Source of the DNA: Pleomorphomonas sp. JP5 | GTDB taxonomy: Bacteria > Pseudomonadota > Alphaproteobacteria > Rhizobiales > Pleomorphomonadaceae | Direction of reading: 5' to 3' | Assembly (NCBI RefSeq): GCF_023721815.1 | Contig: NZ_JAMDLI010000001.1 | Coordinates: forward strand, 310,001-374,000 | Length of the DNA: 64,000 nt | Shown here: in pieces, positions 1-8,019 of the stretch | How the letters are laid out: each line of letters starts with the position of its first letter | Numbering within the stretch: the stretch's first letter is position 1 | Translations under genes and position numbers: made by a program | Notes under the pieces: model-generated | Told to the model about the DNA's origin: nothing | Seen by the model: only the letters and a program-made list of their open reading frames with translations | Databases searched by the model: none

Positions 1-1
1 C

Positions 2-610
2 GAGCCGCTCAGCAACCTCGACGCCATCCTGCGCAAGAGCGTGCGCGTCGATCTCCGCGAGCTTCACGCTCGCGTCGGCGCCACCACTGTCATGGTCACC
101 CACGACCAGGAGGAGGCGATGAGCATGGCCGACAAGGTGGCGGTGATGCATGACGGGGCCATCGAGCAGTGGGGCAGCCCGGAAGATATCTACGAACGCC
201 CTGCCACTGCCTTCATCGGCACCTTTGTCGGCAATCCACCTGCCAGTCTGGTAACGGCCCGCCGGCATCTTTCCGGAGGCTGGAGCGTTGGCAAGACGGC
301 TTGGTCCCCGGATCCCCTGCTGGGCGAAAGGCTGGATAGGGTAAGAAACCTCGAAGTTAGGCTTGGCCTTCGGGCCGAGCGGCTCGACCTCGTCGAGCAC
401 GACGCGCCGGGCGCTTTTTCGGCCGAACTTACGTCGTCGGAGTATCTCGGCGGCGAACGCTTGCTGCACTTTCTCGTCGAGGGTCATCGCGTTGCAGTGG
501 CTCATGCCGGCGCGTCGCCCGAGGTCGGCGCGGTTGTGGGCCTCCGACCGCGCGCCGCCGACGTGATGTTGTTCGACATCAATACCGGCCTCAGGATCGA
601 CACCCAATGA
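2..610 (+). CDS. Sugar ABC transporter ATP-binding protein, C-terminal part (5' end outside window)
   Basis: Only about the last 200 residues are present. The frame enters the window in the Walker B/D-loop (EPLSNLDA), passes the switch-histidine segment (VTHDQEEAMSMADK) and ends in a beta-rich TOBE-like region. This is the layout of MalK/UgpC-class ATPases that drive MalFG-type carbohydrate importers at the cytoplasmic face of the membrane. Its stop overlaps the next start by four bases (ATGA), so it is translationally coupled to the PfkB kinase, and its permeases presumably lie upstream of the window. The substrate cannot be read from this fragment; the downstream enzymes hint at a sugar or an N-glycoside. 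Confidence 0.92.
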   Translation, partial: EPLSNLDAILRKSVRVDLRELHARVGATTVMVTHDQEEAMSMADKVAVMHDGAIEQWGSPEDIYERPATAFIGTFVGNPPASLVTARRHLSGGWSVGKTAWSPDPLLGERLDRVRNLEVRLGLRAERLDLVEHDAPGAFSAELTSSEYLGGERLLHFLVEGHRVAVAHAGASPEVGAVVGLRPRAADVMLFDINTGLRIDTQ

Positions 611-1557
611 GACGCTCCGAGTTCCTCTGCATCGGACCGGTCGTCCTCGATCGGGTCATCGAGGTGGATCGCATTCCTGGCCCAGACGACAAGGCCTTTA
701 TCAGTGCGAAATACGACACGGCCGGTGGTCCTGCGCGAAACGTGGCCTTCGCGTTGGCCGGCTGGGGCGAGCGTGTGGTCGCCGCCTCCGTCGTTGGTGA
801 CGACTCCGTCGGTCAGCGGCTGCTCGACAGACTGAGCGAAGCCGGTGTTGGAACCGACGCCATCGAACGTGTGCCAGATCTTGAAACGGCAAGCTGCACC
901 ATCATCGTCGACGGCACCGGGGAGCGGGCTATCCTCATCGACCCGATCGACGATGCCGTGCTTGCCCGCATCGGATCGAATCTGCGGCCATCGTCAGGCG
1001 ACGCCGTTCTTGCCAACCTCTTTCATGATCACGCCGCCTTCGACGCGCTGACGGAGGCCCGTTTAGCTGGGGCCTTGGCGTTTATTGATCTGGAGTGGCC
1101 CGAAATCGGGCGGTGGGGCTGGGCGGCAGCAAAACGCGCCGCCGCAGCGGCAGATGTCGCCGTCACCAATCGACAGGTGCTCAAGGCCTTTGCCGAGGAG
1201 CGGGGTATTGCGCCCGACGACAAGGCAGCGGCAGCCCTTTCCGATGAGCTCAAGCCAGCCGGCGGTCGCGTCTGCGTCACGCTCGGCGCTGATGGCGTGG
1301 TCGCCCGTGATGGCGACCACCTCTTCCGCCTGGCGGCGATGCCGGTGACGCCGAAGAACACCACCGGAGCCGGTGACCGCTTTCTCGCCGGGCTTGCTCG
1401 GGCGCTGACCGTCGGGACCACCTTCGAGCGCTCGCTCGCCCATGGTGTCGCGGCAGCCGGTCTCCATCTCGCCGGTGCTGGCGGCACCTGGGCCGAGGTG
1501 GAACGCGCAGCCGTGACCGTCAACGTTTGTCCTCTTTCCGCAGGAGCCCTGCCGTGA
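607..1557 (+). CDS. PfkB-family carbohydrate/nucleoside kinase
   Basis: A 316-residue ribokinase-fold kinase, expected to phosphorylate a sugar or nucleoside with ATP in the cytoplasm. The N-terminal PfkB signature is visible around residues 38-54 (TAGGPARN..FALAGWG). The C-terminal signature NTTGAGDRFLAG starts at residue 251, with D257 as the expected catalytic base. Length is typical for the family. The start ATG overlaps the stop of the upstream ABC ATPase, and the stop overlaps the GTG start of the next gene, so this is a tightly coupled operon. The sugar is unknown. An ADP-ribosylglycohydrolase neighbour makes ribose or a ribonucleoside a reasonable guess, but this is inference only. 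Confidence 0.9.
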   Translation: MRRSEFLCIGPVVLDRVIEVDRIPGPDDKAFISAKYDTAGGPARNVAFALAGWGERVVAASVVGDDSVGQRLLDRLSEAGVGTDAIERVPDLETASCTIIVDGTGERAILIDPIDDAVLARIGSNLRPSSGDAVLANLFHDHAAFDALTEARLAGALAFIDLEWPEIGRWGWAAAKRAAAAADVAVTNRQVLKAFAEERGIAPDDKAAAALSDELKPAGGRVCVTLGADGVVARDGDHLFRLAAMPVTPKNTTGAGDRFLAGLARALTVGTTFERSLAHGVAAAGLHLAGAGGTWAEVERAAVTVNVCPLSAGALP

Positions 1558-2594
1558 ACACTTCCGCCGAGGCGATCCGCCGCGTATTCGCCGCCGCATG
1601 TCTGGGCGATGCTCTGGGCGCTGCCACCGAGGCCATGCACCCGAACGACATCGTCGCCGTATTCGGCGGCCGGGTGGATCGCCTGTTGCCGCCACCACCC
1701 AAGGCGCCCTTCGCAGCTGGCCTGACGCCCGGCCGGCTGACCGACGACGCAACGCAGATGCTGGCCATGGCGCGGCGCATTATGGCCACCCATGGCCGAC
1801 CGACGGTCGACGATGCCGTCGCTGGCATGCTTGACTGGGCCGAGGATGCCGACGTCTTTGCCCGCTTCGCCGGACCGACCACCCGCATCGCCGTCGAGCA
1901 GTTGAAGGCCGGAGCCGATCCGGCCGCCGTCGCCAGCCCGTCCGTCTACTCCTGCATGTTCGGCACATCGAATGGCGGCGCGATGCGCGCCCCAGCCGCT
2001 GGTTGCGCCAGGCCGGGCCGCCCGGAGGAGGCGGCCAAGCTCGCCGCCGTTCTGTCGGCCCCGACACACAACACGCAAGTGGCCTTCGGGGGCGCTGGTG
2101 CAGTCGCCGGAGCCATTGCTGCCGGTCTGGGCGGTGCCGAATTCAGCGATATCGAAGAGGCGGCCGTCATTGGCGCGCGTGCCGGCGAAGCTGAGGCCGC
2201 CGCGTGGGGCCGCGTTGTCGGCGGGGCCGGCGTAATCCGGCGCATCGGCATGGCGGTCCACATTGGTCGACGCCTCGCAGGCGATGTTCACGCCGCTTCA
2301 GCCGAACTGACCGAAGTGATCGGCAACGGCGTCGCCATGGCCGAAGCCGTCCCGCATGCCTTCGGCCTCGTCGTCGCAGCACAGGGAAATACCTGGCAGG
2401 CCATCCTTGGAGCCGTCAATGGCGGCAATGACAGCGACACCATCGCCATGATCGCCGGCGCCATCGCGGCTGCTTATGAACCGGCAGAAAGCTGGCCGGC
2501 CGACATTGTCGCTGAAATCGAGCGGCAGAACGGCCTCGACCTTGCGACCTTCGCAGCCGAATTCGTCGCCTCGTTCTCGCCGGAGATCGTCTGA
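1554..2594 (+). CDS. ADP-ribosylglycohydrolase family protein
   Basis: About 346 residues, all-helical DraG/ARH-type fold expected. Family members cleave N- or O-glycosidic bonds to ADP-ribose or related ribosides using a Mg2+ pair. Visible motifs are GDALGAATE (about residues 18-26), the metal-site LTDDATQM (62-69), NGGAMRAPAAG in the middle, and GGNDSDTIAMIAGA near the C-terminus. I place the start at GTG 1554, overlapping the PfkB stop, because AGGAG lies seven bases upstream; an in-frame start at 1527 would lie inside the PfkB gene. Operon context with a sugar importer, a kinase and a creatininase-like amidohydrolase favours small-molecule N-glycoside catabolism over protein de-ADP-ribosylation. 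That choice is inference. Confidence 0.87.
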   Translation: MNTSAEAIRRVFAAACLGDALGAATEAMHPNDIVAVFGGRVDRLLPPPPKAPFAAGLTPGRLTDDATQMLAMARRIMATHGRPTVDDAVAGMLDWAEDADVFARFAGPTTRIAVEQLKAGADPAAVASPSVYSCMFGTSNGGAMRAPAAGCARPGRPEEAAKLAAVLSAPTHNTQVAFGGAGAVAGAIAAGLGGAEFSDIEEAAVIGARAGEAEAAAWGRVVGGAGVIRRIGMAVHIGRRLAGDVHAASAELTEVIGNGVAMAEAVPHAFGLVVAAQGNTWQAILGAVNGGNDSDTIAMIAGAIAAAYEPAESWPADIVAEIERQNGLDLATFAAEFVASFSPEIV

Positions 2595-2596
2595 CC

Positions 2597-3403
2597 ATGC
2601 ATCGTTATTGGACCGACCTCACAAGCCGCGACGCGGCGGCGCTGCCATCCGATACCGTGGCCATCCTGCCGGTTGCAGCGGTCGAGCAGCATGGGCCGCA
2701 CCTCCCCGTCGGCACCGACGCCTTCATCAATCGCGGTATGATTGTCCGCTTCCTGGAACTTCTTCCGGACAATGTGCCGGCCGTCGTCCTGCCCGAACAG
2801 ACGGTCGGCGCCTCCGCCGAGCATCTCGACTTCGCAGGCAGTCTGGCGCTGTCGCCGGCTCGGCTCATCGACAACTGGACGGACATCATCGCCTGTGCCG
2901 CCCGTGCCGGCGTCAAGCGCTTCCTGATCTTCAACAGCCATGGCGGCCAGAGCGGCTTCCTCGCCCACGCCGCCCTGGATCTGCGCGTCCGCCTCGGCCT
3001 GTTCGTGGCCTATGCCGCCTGGTTCGACGCCGGTTATCCCGAGGGTATGTTCACGCCCGAGGAGATCGCCTACGGCATGCACGGCGGCGCCATCGAGACC
3101 AGCCTGATGCTGCACCTCCGACCGGATCTGGTTCGTCTGGCGGAGATTGCCGACTTCCAGCCGAGCACGCGTGAGATCGAGGCCGTGGCGCGCCAGTTCT
3201 CGGCCAACCCAGGCAACGGTCGTCTCGGCGGTTTCGGCTGGAAGGCGCAGGATCTCCAACGCTCGGGCGTGACCGGCAACGCCACCGCTGCGACGGCCGA
3301 AAACGGCCGCATCCTGCTAGACCATGTGGCGACGCGCCTTGTCGAACTGGTCAGCGATCTCGGCAAGGCCGACGATTTCGTGACCCGGTACAAGGGCGCC
3401 TGA
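2597..3403 (+). CDS. Creatininase-family amidohydrolase
   Basis: 268 residues. The family hydrolyses cyclic or linear amide C-N bonds with a binuclear metal centre; members include creatininase, ArfB-type formamide hydrolases and MftE. Ligand-type residues are visible in the N-terminal block VEQHGPHLPVGTD (E30, H32, D41) and in the central NSHGGQ block (about residues 113-118). The gene starts two bases after the previous stop and is the last gene of the 2-3403 operon. Adjacent N-glycosidase and kinase genes suggest it opens the ring or removes an acyl group from an aglycone, but no substrate can be assigned. Confidence 0.88.
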   Translation: MHRYWTDLTSRDAAALPSDTVAILPVAAVEQHGPHLPVGTDAFINRGMIVRFLELLPDNVPAVVLPEQTVGASAEHLDFAGSLALSPARLIDNWTDIIACAARAGVKRFLIFNSHGGQSGFLAHAALDLRVRLGLFVAYAAWFDAGYPEGMFTPEEIAYGMHGGAIETSLMLHLRPDLVRLAEIADFQPSTREIEAVARQFSANPGNGRLGGFGWKAQDLQRSGVTGNATAATAENGRILLDHVATRLVELVSDLGKADDFVTRYKGA

Positions 3404-3849
3404 CGGCTTCTTTCCGGCTCCTTGTGGATTCGCGTCCGAGCTTCCAGATCGAGGAGGACGGGCCGCCGCTCTGGGTTCGGGTGAGCGGCGGGTCGATCTC
3501 CGTTCATACGGGGATGCCGTTCGTGCTTACCGTACCGATCGCTGTGGCAAATAGGCTTGTCGCCGCCGGGTGATAATCTCCTCCTCGCTGAGGGATCTGG
3601 CCAGTGTGAGTAAAACACCATGAGCCGGCGCAGCGGCCCGATACTCTCTTTCAGATGCCGGTAGATGGCGCTGATTGCCTTGTGCTCGCAGCCCCAAGAA
3701 TAAGACTTCGTCCCAGTTTTCGGGCCATACGAAAGCGATCTTCCCGGATCGTTATCGTTCTCACTGTGACTGACCGAAGCTTTTGGCTTGCCGCTCATCT
3801 GCAATTCGGATGTATTGGCAACAATGCCTTTCACCCACGAGGTCGATTG
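3404..3849. other. Intergenic region, no confident gene
   Basis: A 446-base stretch between the creatininase gene and the iron-type ATPase. It holds a short plus-strand frame (3424-3573, GTG start, 49 codons, containing MPFVLTVPIAVANRL) and part of a minus-strand frame whose first plausible ATG is at 3798. Neither has a clear ribosome-binding site or a family I recognise. From about 3580 onward the sequence is richer in A/T than the neighbouring genes. It may be a gene relic or a leader/promoter region for the importer. GAGG at 3839-3842 is the best Shine-Dalgarno for the downstream TTG start. Confidence 0.4.
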
Positions 3850-4896
3850 TTGACAGCGCCCGCACTTGAGATCGTGTCACTGAGCCGTCGCTTCGGAGAG
3901 ACGGCTGCGGTGCGGAATGTCAGTCTTTCTATCGAGCGGGGAACACTGGTCTGTCTTGCCGGGCACTCCGGTTGCGGCAAGTCGTCGCTTCTGCGCCTCG
4001 TTGCCGGCGTAGACGTGCCCGACGCGGGAGACATCCGAATCGATGGTGAGGAGGTGGTGGGATCCAGACGGTTTGTCGAGCCGGAACGGCGCCGCGTCGG
4101 TTTTGTGTTCCAGGACTACGCGTTGTTTCCTCACCTGACCGTTCAGGAGAACGTCCGGTTCGGCCTGAGGGGGATGACGATAACTGACGGAAGCCGTCGG
4201 GTGGGAGATATGCTCGACCGCGTTGGGCTTGGCAGCCACGCCAATCGCTATCCGCATGAGCTGTCCGGCGGAGAGCAGCAGCGGGTAGCGTTGGCGCGAG
4301 CCCTGGCACCCTCCCCCCGTCTGGTCTTGATGGACGAACCGTTCTCGAACCTTGATCGCGCGCTTCGGGAAGGCGTCCGGCGCGACACCTTGGCGCTGAT
4401 CCGCAGGTTGGGAATCACGGCAATCATCGTCAGCCACGATCCGGAAGAGGCTCTCTCGTTGGGCGACAGGGTCGTGCTGATGCGGTCTGGCGAAGTCGTT
4501 CAAACCGGAAGCGCCTACGATCTGTACGACCGGCCGAATGGGATCTACGCCGCCAGTTTCTTCGCCGCCTGCAACAACTTGCCCGGTCTCGTCCGCAATG
4601 CAACGGTCGAAACGGCGATCGGTGTTCTCCCTCTCCGGGACTGTTTTTCCGAAGGCGACCGCGTCGCCGTCCTAGTGCGCCCATCGGCCATCGAAGCCGT
4701 TCCAGCCTCCGAGGGGGAGAGACAGGTCTGCGAAGTGATGGCGCGGCAGATGCGGGGGGAGATGGAGGCTCTTTGGGTCTCGGTGCCGGGCCTCGACGAG
4801 CCGCTGGAGATCCGTTCCACGCGCCGGCTGCCGGCCGACGTGCGCCACGTCGCCATCCAGATGGCGCCGGAACAGGCCATGATCTTCAGGACGTGA
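3850..4896 (+). CDS. Iron(III)-type ABC transporter ATP-binding protein
   Basis: About 348 residues. Walker A GHSGCGKSS, signature LSGGEQQRVALARAL, Walker B LVLMDEPFSNLD and the switch region VSHDPEEA are all visible, followed by a C-terminal TOBE-like domain (VLVRPSAIEA). It belongs with FbpC/PotA-like ATPases. I choose the second of two tandem TTG codons (3850) because GAGG lies seven bases upstream. Frame extension back to 3655 gives residues that do not look like the family. The binding protein and the fused permease follow on the same strand. The 382-base gap before the binding protein contains its own regulatory palindromes, so the three genes may not be one simple transcript. Confidence 0.88.
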   Translation: MTAPALEIVSLSRRFGETAAVRNVSLSIERGTLVCLAGHSGCGKSSLLRLVAGVDVPDAGDIRIDGEEVVGSRRFVEPERRRVGFVFQDYALFPHLTVQENVRFGLRGMTITDGSRRVGDMLDRVGLGSHANRYPHELSGGEQQRVALARALAPSPRLVLMDEPFSNLDRALREGVRRDTLALIRRLGITAIIVSHDPEEALSLGDRVVLMRSGEVVQTGSAYDLYDRPNGIYAASFFAACNNLPGLVRNATVETAIGVLPLRDCFSEGDRVAVLVRPSAIEAVPASEGERQVCEVMARQMRGEMEALWVSVPGLDEPLEIRSTRRLPADVRHVAIQMAPEQAMIFRT

Positions 4897-5000
4897 AACG
4901 CACCGCTGCGGCGAACTCGACATCACCAGGACGACACACCCGGCGGACCCTGGATGGTCTTTGCCGGCCGCGAGTTGTCCTACTCTCATTCCATGTGCCA

Positions 5001-5018
5001 ACAAGAGTCACCTCTTGT
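5001..5018. promoter_or_regulatory. Perfect 7-bp inverted repeat next to the Irr-box candidate
   Basis: ACAAGAG, four bases, CTCTTGT. It lies just upstream of the palindrome at 5021-5035. It has no T-run of the kind expected for an intrinsic terminator of the upstream ATPase gene. It could be an operator half of a composite site, or a weak hairpin in the ATPase transcript. Confidence 0.4.
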
Positions 5019-5020
5019 AA

Positions 5021-5035
5021 TAAGAATAATTCTAA
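5021..5035. promoter_or_regulatory. Candidate Irr box (iron control element)
   Basis: TAAGAATAATTCTAA is a near-perfect palindrome with the GAAT-N-ATTC core. It differs by one base from the TTAGAA-N3-TTCTAA element known for the alphaproteobacterial haem-responsive regulator Irr. It sits about 245 bases upstream of a ferric-iron-type binding protein whose ligand site contains adjacent tyrosines. That pairing makes iron-dependent control likely. Whether Irr activates or represses here depends on the transcription start, which I cannot place. Confidence 0.6.
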
Positions 5036-5278
5036 TAATGTGGACTATTTTGCTTTCATTCCCAAATCGAACGAACTGCCGCATGAGCGAGCCAGTTCAA
5101 CTCAGAAGGTCACTTTGTCGCTGAAAAGGCGGAAAAATCTCCTGTCGCCTGACGAGTTACCCCGATCTGCGATCGATGGTTCTTAAATGGATTCAAAAGT
5201 GCGACCAGATCTATAAAGTTGACTGAAATTATCAACTATGATTGCCTCCTCCCCGTTCGATACTGGGAGAAAAGAAAT

Positions 5279-6289
5279 ATGCGACAGATTCTCCTCGGCC
5301 TGACGGCGTTCGCAACCTTCGCCGCAGTCGGTCAAGCCGCCGCCGACGTTAACATTTACACGACGCGCGAACCGGGGTTGATCCAGCCGCTTATTGACAG
5401 CTTCAGCAAGACGACGGGCGTCACCGTCAATACCGTCTTTCTCAAAGACGGCCTTGCCGAACGCGTAGCCACCGAAGGTGAGAGCTCACCGGCGGACATC
5501 CTGATGGCCGTCGACGCCGGCAATCTGGTCGACCTCGTCGACAAGGGAGTGACGCAAGCAATCGATTCCGAGGTCCTCAAGACAGCGGTGCCAGCCCAGC
5601 TTCGCGACGAGAACGATCACTGGTTCGGCCTTTCCTACCGCGCTCGCATTCTGTATGCGGCTAAAGATCTCGACATCTCCACCTTCAACTACGAGGATCT
5701 TTCCGATCCCGAATGGAAGGGCAAGGTGTGCATCCGCTCTGGTCAGCACCCCTACAATACGGCTCTGTTTGCCAGCCACATCGTCCATCACGGCGCCGAG
5801 GCCACCGAAACCTGGCTCGCCGGTCTCAAGACGAATCTCGCCCGCAAAGCAGCCGGCGGCGACCGCGATGGCGCCCGCGACATTCTTGGGGGCATCTGCG
5901 ACATCGCCATCGCCAACTCCTACTACGTCGGCCTGATGCGGTCGGGCAAAGGCGGAGAAGACCAGGTGAAATGGGGTGAGGCGATCAAGGTCGTGCTGCC
6001 GACCTTCCGCGATGGCGGCACGCAGGTGAACATCTCGGGCGCGGCCGTCGCCAAGCATGCTCCCAACAAGGAAGACGCGGTGAAGTTCCTGGAGTATCTC
6101 GTTTCCGACGAGGCTCAGGAAATCTATGCCAAGGCCAACTACGAGTATCCCGTGAAGGCCGGCGTGGTGGCTGATCCAATCGTCGCCTCCTTTGGCGAGC
6201 TGATTGTCGACAAGACGCCGCTGAGCGAGATCGTCAAGCATCGCAAGACGGCCAGTGAGCTGGTCGACAAGGTCGGCTTCGACAGCTGA
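5279..6289 (+). CDS. Fe(3+) ABC transporter substrate-binding protein (FbpA/FutA type)
   Basis: About 336 residues. The N-terminus MRQILLGLTAFATFAA..AAAD is a Sec signal peptide, so the mature protein is periplasmic. The start of the mature domain (VNIYTTREPGLIQPLI) and the adjacent tyrosines in IANSYYVGLM resemble iron-coordinating FbpA/FutA1 proteins, which bind ferric ion and pass it to the fused permease encoded next. I start at ATG 5279, with GGGAG nine bases upstream, because this places the signal peptide at the N-terminus; the longer frame from 5219 would bury it. An Irr-box candidate upstream supports a role in iron supply. Confidence 0.9.
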   Translation: MRQILLGLTAFATFAAVGQAAADVNIYTTREPGLIQPLIDSFSKTTGVTVNTVFLKDGLAERVATEGESSPADILMAVDAGNLVDLVDKGVTQAIDSEVLKTAVPAQLRDENDHWFGLSYRARILYAAKDLDISTFNYEDLSDPEWKGKVCIRSGQHPYNTALFASHIVHHGAEATETWLAGLKTNLARKAAGGDRDGARDILGGICDIAIANSYYVGLMRSGKGGEDQVKWGEAIKVVLPTFRDGGTQVNISGAAVAKHAPNKEDAVKFLEYLVSDEAQEIYAKANYEYPVKAGVVADPIVASFGELIVDKTPLSEIVKHRKTASELVDKVGFDS

Positions 6290-6330
6290 TTGGAGCGGGC
6301 GGGACGCGCCGCGTTTCGCCCTTCCCCGCC

Positions 6331-7998
6331 ATGAGCAGCGCTCTCGCAGAAACGTCGGTATCCATGGCCGTCCCGCGTCGTGCGTGGAAGGGCTGGCATG
6401 TTGCGGCCGGACTGACGGCCATTCTTGTCCTGCTGCCGGTGTTGGCGCTTGGCGCCGAAGCGGCACATGGCTCGGTAGGACTGTGGTCGCATCTCGCCGG
6501 CACGGTCCTTCTCTCGGCGCTTGCCGATACCATGGTGTTGCTGACCGGCGTCGGCCTGATCGCCGGCTGTCTAGGCGTTGCCCTCGCTTGGCTTGTCACT
6601 GCCTACGATTTCCCAGGGCGCCGTCTTCTCGAATGGGCGCTACTGCTGCCGCTCGCCGTACCGACCTACATCGTCGCTTACGCCTATCTCGACATCCTGC
6701 ATCCGATTGGGGCGGTTCAGGGCACGATCCGCTGGATCTTCGGCTACGCAGGACCGCGCGAGTTTCGACTGCCCGATGTTCGCTCGCTCGCCGGCTGTGT
6801 GTTGCTGTTGTCGCTGGTGCTGTACCCCTACGTCTATCTGACCACGCGGGCGATGTTTCTCACGCAATCGGCCAATCTTTGCGATGCTGCCCGCACGCTC
6901 GGTACCCCGCGTCGTCAGCTGTTTCGGCGCGTCGCGCTGCCGCTCGCCCGTCCGGCCATTGCCGTTGGCGTCAGTCTGGCGCTGATGGAAGCGCTCAATG
7001 ACGTCGGAGCCTCGGAGTTTCTCGGCGTCCGCACGCTGACGGTGTCGATCTACACGACCTGGGTCACGCGAAGCGATCTCGCTGGGGCCACGCAGATCGC
7101 GCTTTTGCTCCTCACCATCGTCGTGGCGCTCGTCTCACTCGAACGTTGGGCGCGGCGTCGACAAGGCTATGCTGCGGGCGCCCGCAGTCGGCCGATGACG
7201 CCCATCGAGCATCGAGGCTTTAGGGGGATTGGCCTGTTCATGCTGGGCGTACTGCCTGTGTGTCTCGGGTTTGCGGTGCCTGCCGGTTACCTCGCTCTGG
7301 AGGCCTTCAAGCGCTGGCGGTTCTCCGGTCTGTCGCCCCGCCTTATCGACGAGGCGATAAACACCGTTCTCTACGCCGGCGGCGCAACCGTGTTGACCCT
7401 CATTGCCGGAATCACGACCGCCTTCGCATTGCGCCTGTCATCGGGGCGGCTATCTCCCCTGCTCTATCGTCTGTCGACGATCGGCTACGCCATGCCGGGC
7501 ACGGTGGTCGCCATCGGCGTGCTGCTCGTCGTGGCCCCGTTCGACCGCTTCATCGACGGCACGTCGAAGCAATGGTTCGGCATGTCCACCGGCCTGCTCT
7601 TCATCGGCTCCGGCGCGGCCCTGATCTATGCCTACGCTGTTCGCTTCCTGGCCATCACGACCGGCAGTGCCGATGCCGGCCTTGCTCGTGTGCCGCGATC
7701 TCTCGATGACGCTGCCCGTACGCTCGGCTGCACGGCCGGCGGTGTGTTGCGCGCCGTGCATCTGCCGCTGACGCGCGCCTCGCTCTCCGCTGGCGCCCTT
7801 CTGGTCTTCGTCGACTGCGTCAAGGAACTGCCCGCGACTTTGCTTTTGCGGCCGCTCAACTTCGAGACGTTCGCCACTCATCTTTACGGCGAAGCGGCGC
7901 GCGGCACCTATGAGGAAGCCTCGATCGCCGCACTGGCTATCGTCGTTGTCGGCATATTGCCGGTCGTCTTGCTAGCAAGGGTTGGGCGAAGGGCGTGA
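6331..7998 (+). CDS. Iron(III) ABC transporter permease, fused two-module (FbpB type)
   Basis: 555 residues with about twelve hydrophobic segments arranged as two successive BPD_transp_1 modules, the known FbpB/SfuB layout in which one chain forms the whole channel. ATPase-contact loops are visible in both halves: DAARTLGTPRRQLFRRVALPLARP in the first (shortened here: DAARTLGTP) and DDAARTLGCTAGG in the second. No strong Shine-Dalgarno is visible before ATG 6331; an internal ATG at 6364 is an alternative start. It follows the binding protein by 41 bases and converges on pdxY. Confidence 0.9.
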   Translation: MSSALAETSVSMAVPRRAWKGWHVAAGLTAILVLLPVLALGAEAAHGSVGLWSHLAGTVLLSALADTMVLLTGVGLIAGCLGVALAWLVTAYDFPGRRLLEWALLLPLAVPTYIVAYAYLDILHPIGAVQGTIRWIFGYAGPREFRLPDVRSLAGCVLLLSLVLYPYVYLTTRAMFLTQSANLCDAARTLGTPRRQLFRRVALPLARPAIAVGVSLALMEALNDVGASEFLGVRTLTVSIYTTWVTRSDLAGATQIALLLLTIVVALVSLERWARRRQGYAAGARSRPMTPIEHRGFRGIGLFMLGVLPVCLGFAVPAGYLALEAFKRWRFSGLSPRLIDEAINTVLYAGGATVLTLIAGITTAFALRLSSGRLSPLLYRLSTIGYAMPGTVVAIGVLLVVAPFDRFIDGTSKQWFGMSTGLLFIGSGAALIYAYAVRFLAITTGSADAGLARVPRSLDDAARTLGCTAGGVLRAVHLPLTRASLSAGALLVFVDCVKELPATLLLRPLNFETFATHLYGEAARGTYEEASIAALAIVVVGILPVVLLARVGRRA

Positions 7999-8019
7999 CG
8001 TTTATTGCGCGAACCTCGG

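Larger units (their letters stand above)
4897..5278. other. Regulatory intergenic region upstream of iron-binding protein gene
   Basis: 382 bases without a credible gene. The part from about 5000 to 5280 is much richer in A/T than the flanking coding DNA. It carries a perfect hairpin or dyad at 5001-5018, an Irr-box-like palindrome at 5021-5035, and a good Shine-Dalgarno (GGGAG, 5265-5269) before the binding-protein ATG. A plus-strand frame at 5219 extends the binding protein upstream but lies before the ribosome-binding site and is unlikely to be translated. Confidence 0.6.

Noticed and set aside
1029-2291. 420-codon minus-strand frame
   Set aside because: It is antisense to the PfkB and ADP-ribosylglycohydrolase genes and has no family features.
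3070-3834. 254-codon minus-strand frame, possible small gene starting at 3798
   Set aside because: Most of it is antisense to the creatininase gene; there is no ribosome-binding site at 3798 and no recognised family. Mentioned only as part of the intergenic description.
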